This document shows positions 1 through 5,640 of a DNA stretch of 8,182 nt, one piece after another. A model generated the notes under the pieces. The model worked only from the letters and a program-made list of their open reading frames with translations, did no database searches and was not told the DNA's origin. The DNA comes from an uncultured Oscillibacter sp. (GTDB lineage Bacteria; Bacillota; Clostridia; Oscillospirales; Oscillospiraceae), in the NCBI GenBank assembly GCA_902476875.1, contig CABSFC010000113.1:1-8182 (forward strand), read 5' to 3'. Every line of letters begins with the position of its first letter. The first letter of the stretch is position 1. The translations under genes were made by a program, and so were the position numbers.

Positions 1-31
1 ACCCGCCGGTCCAGAGCCGGAAATAGCAAAT

Positions 32-62
32 AAAAACTCCGGAAAATTTTCCGGAGTTTTTT
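32..62. terminator. Bidirectional intrinsic terminator of an upstream, off-window gene
   Basis: A perfect 30-bp palindrome (32-61) has arms AAAAACTCCGGAAAA and its complement, with a GC core (CTCCGG/CCGGAG). The outer ends form an A-run and a T-run, so it can terminate transcription in either direction. It insulates the XRE promoter that starts about 12 bases later. No coding region is visible in bases 1-31. Confidence 0.85.
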
Positions 63-72
63 ATAGTTCCTA

Positions 73-101
73 TTGACAACTATTCTTGTCAGTGCTATCC
101 T
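73..101 (+). promoter_or_regulatory. Sigma-A promoter of the XRE-DUF3169 operon
   Basis: The -35 TTGACA (73-78, perfect consensus) is separated by 17 bp from the -10 TATCCT (96-101). Transcription would start near 108, giving a leader of about 54 nt before the ATG at 162. The -10 is imperfect (4/6), which fits a promoter held at modest strength. All three operator dyads overlap the promoter or its initial transcribed region. Confidence 0.65.
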
Positions 102-145
102 ATGCATGACAAGGATAATTGTCAACTTGACAGAGAAAATTGTCA
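74..145 (+). promoter_or_regulatory. Three TGACA(A/G)-N6-TTGTCA operator dyads
   Basis: Three inverted repeats share the same architecture. TGACAA-N6-TTGTCA occurs at 74-91 and 107-124, and TGACAG-N6-TTGTCA at 128-145. Their starts are 33 and 21 bp apart, close to three and two helical turns, so all three would face the same side of DNA. The first covers the promoter spacer, the second the transcription start and the third lies just upstream of the ribosome binding site. Inferred role: cooperative autorepression by the XRE protein encoded at 162. The spacing and symmetry suit a dimeric HTH protein. Confidence 0.75.
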
Positions 146-161
146 GAAAGGGGCGGAGTGA

Positions 162-377
162 ATGCCACTATATAACCGGCTGAAGGAGTACCGGGCGAGG
201 CTTGGCGTCAACCAGCAGGAGATGGGCGCGTTGGCGGGCGTGTCCCGCCAGACCATCAGCCAGATCGAGCGGGGGGACTATTCCCCGTCGGTGACGCTGG
301 CGCTGAAGATCGCAAAGATCTGCAAGGTAAGTGTTGAGGATATTTTTTCCTATGAGGAGGACGAAAACAATGAATGA
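162..377 (+). CDS. XRE-family HTH transcriptional regulator (71 aa)
   Basis: This is a minimal Cro/C1-type (HTH_3) DNA-binding protein, almost entirely one domain. The helix-turn-helix spans about residues 18-38 with the typical core GVSRQTISQIERG, followed by the SPSVTLALKIAK helix and the VEDIF motif. The acidic tail is EEDENNE. It belongs to the small regulators of about 65-75 aa that, in Firmicutes, are commonly paired with a membrane protein gene. The ATG at 162 follows AAAGGGG (147-153), with a second weak GGAG nearer the start. Its 3' end overlaps the next gene by 8 bp, so the two are co-transcribed and probably translationally coupled. The three dyads just upstream make it a likely autorepressor. 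There is no effector domain, so how its DNA binding is modulated is not visible; the partner membrane protein is one candidate. Confidence 0.92.
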   Translation: MPLYNRLKEYRARLGVNQQEMGALAGVSRQTISQIERGDYSPSVTLALKIAKICKVSVEDIFSYEEDENNE

Positions 378-1125
378 CAATGTGAAGCGGGAAAACCGAA
401 AGGCCCTGCCCAAATTCCTGCTGATCCTGCTGGGCGCGGCCGTGTTTGGCGGCGTGCTGGGCTTTCTGACCGGCTGGATGGGCTATTCCAACGCGTCGGA
501 CCTGGTGGTGGAGGCGGTGGACTATCTGATCGGCAGGGTCGTTCCCTGGCTGATCCCGGCGGCGTCCCTGGCGCTGCTGGCCGCCGCCGTCTGGCAGTAC
601 CGAAGGGCCAGGGCCCTGTTCGCCGCCTGGGACGGAGAGGCGGAGGAGCCGATCGACGCGGCGGACATGAGGCTGAATGTGGCGCTGCTGCTGACCAGCA
701 TCGTCATGGCGCTGAACTTCTTCCTGCTGCCCGCCAGCTGGTATATCGACTGGGAGCGGGGGCCCATCCTGGCCGACGGCTTCTTTATCCTGGTCATGAT
801 CGCCGTCATGCTCCTCCAGCAGAAAGTGGTGGACCTGACGAGGCGGATGAACCCGGAGAAGCGGGGCAGCGTCTACGACATGAAATTCCAGAAAAAGTGG
901 CTGGACAGCTGCGACGAGGCGGAGCGGCTCCAGATCGGCCAGGCGGCTTATCGGGCCTACCGGACCACCACCATGGCCTGCCTGGTGCTGTGGGTGGCGC
1001 TGCTGGTGCTGGATATGATCTTCGGGTTCGGCCTGCTGCCTGTGTTCGTGGTGCTCCTGCTGTGGGGCATTTTGCAGGTGACGTACATTCTGGAGTGCAT
1101 CCGGCTTGAAAAGCGGAAGAGATAA
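370..1125 (+). CDS. DUF3169-family six-TM membrane protein (251 aa)
   Basis: This is an integral membrane protein of unknown function. Hydrophobic segments lie at about residues 16-36, 57-76, 102-121, 136-152, 201-218 and 221-239. A charged cytoplasmic-type loop at 155-195 contains NPEKRGSVYDMKFQKKW followed by LDSCDEAE, which I recognise as the conserved signature of DUF3169 proteins; these are typically encoded beside small XRE regulators. The ATG at 370 is chosen because GAGGAGG (354-360) lies 9 nt upstream and it overlaps the regulator's stop codon by 8 bp. An in-frame upstream ATG (331) would add 13 residues inside the regulator gene and has no comparable RBS. Family assignment is from memory of the motif and is fairly secure. 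Any role in sensing, transport or immunity is inference from context only. Confidence 0.85.
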   Translation: MNDNVKRENRKALPKFLLILLGAAVFGGVLGFLTGWMGYSNASDLVVEAVDYLIGRVVPWLIPAASLALLAAAVWQYRRARALFAAWDGEAEEPIDAADMRLNVALLLTSIVMALNFFLLPASWYIDWERGPILADGFFILVMIAVMLLQQKVVDLTRRMNPEKRGSVYDMKFQKKWLDSCDEAERLQIGQAAYRAYRTTTMACLVLWVALLVLDMIFGFGLLPVFVVLLLWGILQVTYILECIRLEKRKR

Positions 1126-1142
1126 AAAAGGAGGAGAGACCC

Positions 1143-1220
1143 ATGGACCTGACACTGTGGCTTACGGTGATCGCGGCGCTGATCTGCTGCGTACCAACAA
1201 AGAAAAAGGACCAAAAGTGA
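1143..1220 (+). CDS. Small hydrophobic membrane peptide (25 aa), third gene of the operon
   Basis: A 26-codon reading frame (ATG at 1143, TGA at 1218-1220) sits 17 bp after the DUF3169 stop. It is preceded by AAGGAGGAGA (1128-1137), one of the strongest ribosome binding sites in the window, with AGGAGG ending 8 nt before the ATG. The peptide begins MDLTLWLTVIAALICCVP, a single hydrophobic stretch with a Cys-Cys pair at 15-16, and ends in a lysine-rich tail (TKKKDQK). By the positive-inside rule the C-terminus would be cytoplasmic. The operon terminator follows 25 bp later. Short one-TM peptides with lysine tails resemble holin-like or type I toxin peptides, but equally could be subunits of a membrane complex with DUF3169. 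I recognise no family. The RBS and placement make it likely to be translated. Confidence 0.65.
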   Translation: MDLTLWLTVIAALICCVPTKKKDQK

Positions 1221-1245
1221 TACGCAGATGTAAAGAGAGCAAAAG

Positions 1246-1273
1246 CGGCCCCGCTTGCCAGCGGGGCCGTTTT
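1246..1273 (+). terminator. Intrinsic terminator of the XRE-DUF3169-micropeptide operon
   Basis: The stem CGGCCCCGC (1246-1254) pairs perfectly with GCGGGGCCG (1261-1269) around a six-base loop, TTGCCA, followed by TTTT (1270-1273). An A-run lies just upstream (1241-1244). The loop doubles as the probable -35 box of the next operon. Confidence 0.85.
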
Positions 1274-1283
1274 ATGCTATTAT
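1255..1283 (+). promoter_or_regulatory. Promoter of the HAD-DUF2238 operon, embedded in the terminator
   Basis: The -35 TTGCCA (1255-1260, 5/6 match) is separated by exactly 17 bp from the -10 TATTAT (1278-1283). The -10 is preceded by TGC, making an extended -10 (TGCTATTAT, 1275-1283). The predicted start is near 1290. That leaves only 2-3 nt before the ATG at 1293 but a normal short leader before the TTG at 1314, so it bears on the start codon choice for the HAD gene. Confidence 0.6.
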
Positions 1284-1313
1284 GCTCTTACTATGCGAAA
1301 TGAGGTGGACCTT

Positions 1314-2150
1314 TTGGACCTGGCGCGAAAAAAGCTGTTCCTGCTGGACCTGGACGGCACCATTTACCTGGAGGAGACCCTGCTGCCCGGCGCGGCGGAC
1401 TTCCTGGCCTACGTCCGGAAGACGGGCGGGACGTACCGCTTTCTGACCAACAACTCCTCCCGGGGCGTGGACGCCGGACTGGAGAAGATGCGCCGCCTGG
1501 GCATCCCGGCGGAGCGGGAGGACTTTCTCACCGCCGTGGAGGCTACGATACATTATCTGCATAAAAACCGCGCTCCGGCGGATGTTTATTATGTGGTGGG
1601 CACAGACTCCTTTCGCCGCCAGCTGGCGGAGGCGGGCTTTGCCCTGCGGGACGGAGCGGCGGGAGATGTGACAGCGGTGCTGGTGGGCTTTGACACCGAG
1701 CTGACTTACCAGAAAATCGAAAACGCCTGCCGCCTGCTGGCCCGAGGGGCGGACTTTCTGGCCACCAACCCGGACCTGGCCTGCCCGACACAGTTCGGCT
1801 TCATCCCCGACTGCGGGTCTATCTGCCAGATGCTGACCAACGCCTGCGGCAGGAGGCCGGTGTTCATCGGCAAGCCGGACCCCACCATGATCCATCTGGC
1901 TTGGGAACAGACCGGATATGGTTCCGCCGAGACGCTGATGGTGGGGGACAGGCTGTACACAGACATCGCCTGCGGCTTCAACGCGGGCACGGACACCGCC
2001 CTGGTCCTGACCGGGGAGGCCACGGCGGCGGACGCCGCCGTTTCAAGGACGCCGCCCACCGCCGTCTACCGGGACTGCGGGGCGCTGCTGGCAGCCCTGC
2101 GGGCGGCCCGTGAAGAGCCGGATACCAGAAAAAAGGAGAGTGAAACATGA
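1314..2150 (+). CDS. HAD-IIA (NagD/4-nitrophenylphosphatase-like) hydrolase
   Basis: This is a soluble phosphatase of the haloacid dehalogenase superfamily, subfamily IIA with a C2-type cap; the natural substrate cannot be read from sequence. With the start used here (278 aa), motif I is DLDGT at 12-16 (nucleophile Asp12, acid/base Asp14). Motif II is the Thr of LTNNSS at about 45, motif III is Lys187 in GKPDP, and motif IV is GDRLYTD at 211-217. The cap (about 75-170) contains the ATNPD segment usual in this family. I chose TTG at 1314 because TGAGGTGG (1301-1308) lies 5 nt upstream and the predicted transcription start is about 1290. The in-frame ATG at 1293 gives 285 aa, but has no RBS and would need near-leaderless translation. 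The stop overlaps the next ATG (ATGA), so the following membrane protein is co-translated. Confidence 0.88.
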   Translation: MDLARKKLFLLDLDGTIYLEETLLPGAADFLAYVRKTGGTYRFLTNNSSRGVDAGLEKMRRLGIPAEREDFLTAVEATIHYLHKNRAPADVYYVVGTDSFRRQLAEAGFALRDGAAGDVTAVLVGFDTELTYQKIENACRLLARGADFLATNPDLACPTQFGFIPDCGSICQMLTNACGRRPVFIGKPDPTMIHLAWEQTGYGSAETLMVGDRLYTDIACGFNAGTDTALVLTGEATAADAAVSRTPPTAVYRDCGALLAALRAAREEPDTRKKESET

Positions 2151-3043
2151 AAAGGAAACTGACAAGAGCGGAAAAGAAGACCGCCAAAAAAAGGGAGAAA
2201 AAGAGTTTTCGTCAGGCCATGGAAAAGGAACTGCGGGAGCATAAGAGTTCCTTCATCGTGTTCTATATCCTGCGGATACTGGTCATCGTGACGTTGGTAC
2301 GCCAGATCATGCTGCAAAACTTTGAGGGCGCTTTCTTCTGTGTGCTGAGCATCCTGCTGCTGTATATGCCCAGCTGGCTTCAGGTCAAGCTGCGCATCGA
2401 GCTGCCGCCGCCGCTGGAGATCACCATCCTGTGCTTCATTTTCGCGGCGGAGATTTTGGGGGAGGTCAACGCCTTCTATGTAGTGGTGCCCAACTGGGAC
2501 ACCATGCTCCACACCATCAACGGTTTTCTGGCCGCGGCGGTGGGTTTTTCCATGGTCCTGCTGCTGAACGACGACGAGCGGCTGACCTTCGACCTGTCGC
2601 CCTTCTTCCTGGCGCTGGTGGCCTTCTGCTTTTCCATGACCATCGGTGTGCTGTGGGAGTTCTTTGAGTTCAGCGCGGACATGCTCTTCCACACGGACAT
2701 GCAGAAGGACACCGTCGTCAACGCCATCTACACCGTGGCTCTGGACCCCACCCGCAGCAACCGGGTGGTGGCCATTCCCAATATCCAGGACGTGGTCATC
2801 AACGGCGAGAGCCTGGGACTTGGGGGCTATCTGGACATCGGCCTCATCGACACCATGAAGGATCTGTTCGTGAACTTCATCGGCGCGGTGGTGTTCTCCG
2901 TGGCCGGATTTTTCTACGCTCGGAGCAAGGGACAGAAGAAAATGGCGGCCCTGGGCTTTGTGCCCAGCAAGAAGACTGCGGAGACGGACTACCTGAAGCA
3001 GGCCCGGGAGGAGAACGGCGAGCCTCCGGAGAGCGAAGCGTAA
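2147..3043 (+). CDS. DUF2238/YjdF-like integral membrane protein (298 aa)
   Basis: This membrane protein of unknown function has a very basic cytoplasmic N-terminus (about 12 Lys/Arg in the first 25 residues). Hydrophobic segments fall at about 35-51, 60-77, 91-104, 124-140, 152-170 and 242-258. Signature motifs are WDTMLH (117-122), GVLWEFFE (167-174) and DTMKDL with a following GA-rich TM (235-250), matching my recollection of the DUF2238 (YjdF) pattern. The polar residues in or beside membrane segments (Asp118, His122, Glu171, Glu174, Asp235, Asp239) could form a metal or substrate site; that is inference. A loop of about 65 residues (175-240) precedes the last TM. The ATG at 2147 has AAGGAGAG (2133-2140) upstream and overlaps the HAD stop by 4 bp. 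A link in function with the phosphatase is possible but unproven. Confidence 0.8.
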   Translation: MKRKLTRAEKKTAKKREKKSFRQAMEKELREHKSSFIVFYILRILVIVTLVRQIMLQNFEGAFFCVLSILLLYMPSWLQVKLRIELPPPLEITILCFIFAAEILGEVNAFYVVVPNWDTMLHTINGFLAAAVGFSMVLLLNDDERLTFDLSPFFLALVAFCFSMTIGVLWEFFEFSADMLFHTDMQKDTVVNAIYTVALDPTRSNRVVAIPNIQDVVINGESLGLGGYLDIGLIDTMKDLFVNFIGAVVFSVAGFFYARSKGQKKMAALGFVPSKKTAETDYLKQAREENGEPPESEA

Positions 3044-3046
3044 CAG

Positions 3047-3077
3047 AGGACCAGCGGCCACAGGCCGCTGGTCCTTT
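3047..3077. terminator. Shared terminator between convergent genes
   Basis: The stem AGGACCAGCGGCC (3047-3059) pairs perfectly over 13 bp with GGCCGCTGGTCCT (3063-3075) around the loop ACA, in the 38-bp gap between the convergent stop codons at 3043 and 3082. The + side is followed by only a short T-run, and the - side has none beyond the stem. It is a strong hairpin but a modest intrinsic terminator, probably serving both directions. Confidence 0.7.
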
Positions 3078-3081
3078 GCTG

Positions 3082-4812
3082 TCAGTCGATATCCTGTTCC
3101 GCTTTCAAAATCGCGCCGGAGACGGCGTCGATCTCATATTCGTACTCCGTACGGCCGACTTCGAATTCCACCTCGTACACATAGACGCCCTTTTCCACAT
3201 CCAGCTCGCATTTCAGCCTGGACGCGTCGGCGGCGCTGACGCCGGCGTGGTTGAACGCCGCGCTCTTGGCGGCCTCCTCGCCGATGTAGGAGCCGCCGGC
3301 CTGGGCACCGCCGGTCTGAGCGCCGCCGGTTTGGGCGCCACCGGTCTGGGGCGCGGCGGCGCCGAAGGTCTCCCGCTCACTTTTCAGGACGCTCCCGTCG
3401 TACAGGCCGATCTCGTATCCATACTGGGTGCTGTCCGCCTGGAACTCCACCTCGTAGTATTCCGCCCGGCCGTCGTCGTATTCCAGCCAGCAGTGGATAT
3501 AGGAGGTGTCGCTCTCCTGGACGCCGGCGTGGGCCAGCGCCGCCCGCTTCGCGGCGGCCTCGCCGATATAGGCGGCCTGGGCGGTTCCGCCGGCGCTGGA
3601 AGCGGAGACGTACCAGTGGTCGTCCCTGTCCCGCTCGGCTTTCAAAATGGCGCCGTCGGAGGAGCGGAGCTCGTACTCGTACTCGATGCTGCCCGCCCGG
3701 AACTCCACATCATAGACCTGGACGCCGTCCTCCCGGTCCAGCTTGACCCGCAGGCCCAGGGCGTCGGCCTCCTGGACGCCGGCGTGCTCCAGGGCGATGG
3801 CCCGGGCCCTGGCCTCGGTGATGATGGCGGAGGAGGCGCCGGGCTGGGCGGCTGTGGCGCCGCCGGAGGCGGTGGCCGTCAGCGCGTCGGCGGGGCCCTT
3901 CAGCACCTGGCCGCTGTAGGCGTCCACATCGTAGTCGAATTCACCGGCGGCGGTCCGCAGCTCCACCTCGTAGTGGGCGGGGTACTCGTCCAGCTCCGGG
4001 TCCACGTCCCAGGTCACGGCGTCCACCTCCAGCAGCCCGGCGTACGCCTGGGCGGCGTAGGCGGCGGCGTCCCTGCCGATGGGCAGTCCCGGCGCGCCGG
4101 TCTCCCACAGCTGCTTCAGCTCCTCCACCGAGAGGGCCGCCAGGTCCTCGAAGGCCAGATCGCCGTTCAGGGACCGCACCCGCTGGATCATGGCCGCCTT
4201 GCCCACGGAGATGCTGTTGGCCTGGGCCTGGGGCTCCAGCCCCGCGTCATAGGTCAGCACCTGGCTGAGGACGGCGGCTCCGGCGGAGGCGTTCTGCAGC
4301 GCCGCGTCCACCTCCGCCGTCAGGGCGGTCTCCAGACGGGCGGCCCGCTGGGCGTCGCTGTCCTCCACGGAGATCAAAATGGCGGAGGACAGGCGGTCCA
4401 GATAGCCGTGCTGCAAAAGGGAGCCCACAATGGCGTTCACCGCCACGTTCAGCTGGGTGTTCCGCAGGTCCATGCCCTCCAGAATCACCTGGGCGTCCTG
4501 GTTCAGGGCCTGGGCGGAGAGGACCGTCTCCTTTTGGTTCACCTGCAATTGGATGCTGGGGTTCACGTCCAGGGACACCACGGAGGCCACGGCGTGGGCG
4601 GTCTGCCAGCCGTGGAGGCCGAAGCCGCCGCACAGCAGCACCGCCAGCACGGCGGCCGCCGCCAGGGGAGCCCAGCGCTTCTTTTTGTTGTTGGTCATGG
4701 GAATCACAGTTCCTTTCTGCGTGCCGCAGGAGGCCAGGATGCGCTCCAGCGGGTCCGGCGCGGCGTGCTCCACGGCGGTCCGCAGGCGTCGCTCCAATTC
4801 CTGATCGCGCAT
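3082..4812 (-). CDS. RsgI-like membrane anti-sigma factor with four PepSY-like domains (576 aa)
   Basis: Probable regulator of the sigma factor encoded immediately upstream. Residues 1-46 form a short charged cytoplasmic part, presumably sigma-binding. A TM segment lies at about 48-66. Residues about 75-235 match the RsgI extracytoplasmic middle domain: VVSLDVNPSIQLQVN, LNQDAQVILEGMDL, AILISVEDSD and SISVGKA. The Asn84-Pro85 bond sits in the motif where RsgI proteins are reported to self-cleave. Four PepSY-like repeats follow (about 244-305, 329-392, 415-478, 508-571). Each has a (Y/F)-x-(Y/V)-E-(V/L)-E/D strand, a YEYE-type strand and a DG/SG-x-(V/I)-LK ending. A QTGGA linker separates the last two. 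The ATG at 4812 is one base past the sigma stop, with AAGGAGG (4828-4822) 9 nt upstream; a longer frame to 4836 lies inside the sigma gene. Unlike canonical RsgI, no N-terminal RsgI_N domain is apparent and the partner is ECF-like. Confidence 0.85.
   Translation of the reverse strand: MRDQELERRLRTAVEHAAPDPLERILASCGTQKGTVIPMTNNKKKRWAPLAAAAVLAVLLCGGFGLHGWQTAHAVASVVSLDVNPSIQLQVNQKETVLSAQALNQDAQVILEGMDLRNTQLNVAVNAIVGSLLQHGYLDRLSSAILISVEDSDAQRAARLETALTAEVDAALQNASAGAAVLSQVLTYDAGLEPQAQANSISVGKAAMIQRVRSLNGDLAFEDLAALSVEELKQLWETGAPGLPIGRDAAAYAAQAYAGLLEVDAVTWDVDPELDEYPAHYEVELRTAAGEFDYDVDAYSGQVLKGPADALTATASGGATAAQPGASSAIITEARARAIALEHAGVQEADALGLRVKLDREDGVQVYDVEFRAGSIEYEYELRSSDGAILKAERDRDDHWYVSASSAGGTAQAAYIGEAAAKRAALAHAGVQESDTSYIHCWLEYDDGRAEYYEVEFQADSTQYGYEIGLYDGSVLKSERETFGAAAPQTGGAQTGGAQTGGAQAGGSYIGEEAAKSAAFNHAGVSAADASRLKCELDVEKGVYVYEVEFEVGRTEYEYEIDAVSGAILKAEQDID
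3294..3353 (-). repeat. Four-copy imperfect 15-bp tandem repeat (QTGGA linker)
   Basis: About four imperfect 15-bp units encode QTGGAQTGGAQTGGAQAGG (residues about 489-507), a flexible linker between the third and fourth PepSY-like domains. Copies differ mainly by single-base changes. Copy number could vary by slippage in 15-bp steps without changing frame, altering linker length only. Confidence 0.7.
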
Positions 4813-4813
4813 A

Positions 4814-5377
4814 TCAGTCTGCCTCCTTCCAGGCAAGTTTCAGTTTTTTCAAGGCCCGGCTGTATTTGGAGAGAACGGTGGGGAGGGGGAGACCCAGCAG
4901 GGCGGCGATCTCCCGGTGCTTCAGCCCCGTCAGGGCGTGGAGGGTGACGATCTGGCGCTCCTGGTCCTCCAGCGCCGTCAGCAGGGCCGCCAGGGCCATC
5001 CGGTCCTCGGCGGAGACGGCGGGGATGTGGGCCAGCCGCGCCTGCCAGTCCTCCCAGGCCAGGGGCTCCGTGCGGCGCTGGCGGCGGAGCTGGTCCATGG
5101 CCAGATTGCGGACGATGGTCAGCAGCCAGGCCATGGCCTTGCCGCGGGGGCGGTACTGCGGCGCGGCGTTCCACACCTGGAGATAGGCGTCGTGCAGCAC
5201 GTCCTCCGCGTCGTGGGGGTTTTTCAGAATCGACAGGGCGAAGCCATAGACGGCGGGGCGGGTCTGGGCGTACAGCTGTGCCAGCGCCTCCTGGTCGCCG
5301 TCGGCGATGCGGGCGATGCAATCCTCCAATGCGGCTCCGGCCCCGGGCGCCGGCTCCGTCACGGTCATGCAAAACAT
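4814..5377 (-). CDS. ECF-type RNA polymerase sigma factor (187 aa)
   Basis: This is a two-domain sigma-70-family factor. Region 2 spans about residues 33-102, with DAEDVLHDAYLQVW for core binding and GKAMAWLLTIVRNLAMDQLRRQRR for -10 recognition. Region 4 spans about 127-181, with its HTH in HREIAALLGLPLPTVLSKYSRALKKL for the -35. The usual DQE(R) motif opens region 4. There is no region 1 or 3, as expected for ECF factors. The start at 5377 (MFCMTV) is chosen because AGGAGG (5392-5387) lies 9 nt upstream; the longer frame that opens at 5527 has no RBS. The gene ends one base before the anti-sigma ATG, so the pair is co-translated. It would direct RNA polymerase to an envelope or cell-surface regulon when the anti-sigma factor releases it; the inducing signal is not evident. 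Confidence 0.92.
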   Translation of the reverse strand: MFCMTVTEPAPGAGAALEDCIARIADGDQEALAQLYAQTRPAVYGFALSILKNPHDAEDVLHDAYLQVWNAAPQYRPRGKAMAWLLTIVRNLAMDQLRRQRRTEPLAWEDWQARLAHIPAVSAEDRMALAALLTALEDQERQIVTLHALTGLKHREIAALLGLPLPTVLSKYSRALKKLKLAWKEAD

Positions 5378-5402
5378 CTGGACGTTCCTCCTGTTCATAC
5401 AA

Positions 5403-5431
5403 TCAACGGGCGAGCCGGGCGTTTTATTGCA
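5403..5431 (-). promoter_or_regulatory. Possible ECF-type autoregulatory promoter of the sigma operon
   Basis: On the - strand TGCAAT (5431-5426) is separated by 17 bp from CGTTGA (5408-5403). The distance and the CGT-type -10 resemble promoters read by ECF sigma factors. A start near 5396 would leave a leader of roughly 20 nt with the AGGAGG just inside it. The match is by pattern only; no other copies of this motif were found in the window to support it. Confidence 0.3.
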
Positions 5432-5483
5432 CGGCCGCGAAAATTTTTTTACGATACCATGTCGGCATGCCGATATTGCGGCT

Positions 5484-5492
5484 ATTATACCA
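5484..5492 (-). promoter_or_regulatory. Extended -10 sigma-A promoter upstream of the sigma gene
   Basis: On the - strand the sequence TGGTATAAT (5492-5484) is a perfect -10 with the TGn extension. No good -35 lies 17 bp upstream; a T-rich tract (5509-5502) is there instead, which is acceptable for extended -10 promoters. It would start transcription near 5477, about 100 nt before the sigma ATG. It lies just downstream of the terminator at 5526-5555, as expected for a new operon. Confidence 0.5.
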
Positions 5493-5525
5493 CCAATTTC
5501 AGAAAAAAAGAATGGCAGCGGCAAC

Positions 5526-5555
5526 AAAAAGCGCCCCGTCCGGAGGGGACGGAGC
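5526..5555 (-). terminator. Intrinsic terminator after the DUF3793 gene
   Basis: Read on the - strand, GCTCCGTCC (5555-5547) pairs over 9 bp, with one G-T wobble, with GGACGGGGC (5541-5533). The loop has five bases, and GC then TTTTT (5530-5526) follow. It separates the DUF3793 gene from the sigma operon promoter. The rest of the intergenic stretch 5378-5640 holds the two candidate sigma promoters and one further hairpin. Confidence 0.75.
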
Positions 5556-5567
5556 GGAAAAGGAGTC

Positions 5568-5599
5568 GGCCCCCGGCGGTATGGCGGCCGCCGGGAGCC
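5568..5599 (-). other. Second stable hairpin in the DUF3793 3' region
   Basis: Arms 5568-5579 and 5588-5599 pair over 12 bp with one mismatch (GGCCCCCGGCGG against CCGCCGGGAGCC). The 8-nt loop is part of an internal GGCGGCCGCC palindrome. On the - strand it is followed by GACTCCTTTTCC, a poor T-tract, so it may be an upstream stabilising element or a weak terminator in tandem with 5526-5555. Confidence 0.4.
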
Positions 5600-5640
5600 T
5601 TTATGAGGGGAAAAAGGAGATAAGTATCAGATTTTTACCG

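Noticed and set aside
256..1155. A 299-codon - strand open frame across the XRE and DUF3169 genes.
   Set aside because: It is His/Gln/Pro/Arg-rich shadow translation of two well-supported + strand genes, with no motif.
2066..3061. A 331-codon - strand open frame opposite the DUF2238-like gene.
   Set aside because: It is a shadow frame rich in His, Gln and Asp with no domain. The + strand gene has TM pattern, RBS and ATGA coupling.
3294..3353. A possible CRISPR-like or intergenic repeat array.
   Set aside because: The repeats are short, in frame, without spacers, and encode a Gly-rich linker within the anti-sigma protein.
3076..4947. A 623-codon open frame on the + strand, opposite the anti-sigma gene.
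   Set aside because: Its composition (Gly/Leu/Val/His/Gln-rich, no domains) is that of an antisense shadow of a GC-rich gene. The - strand frame has recognisable domains, an RBS and operon context, while this one has no RBS-supported start.
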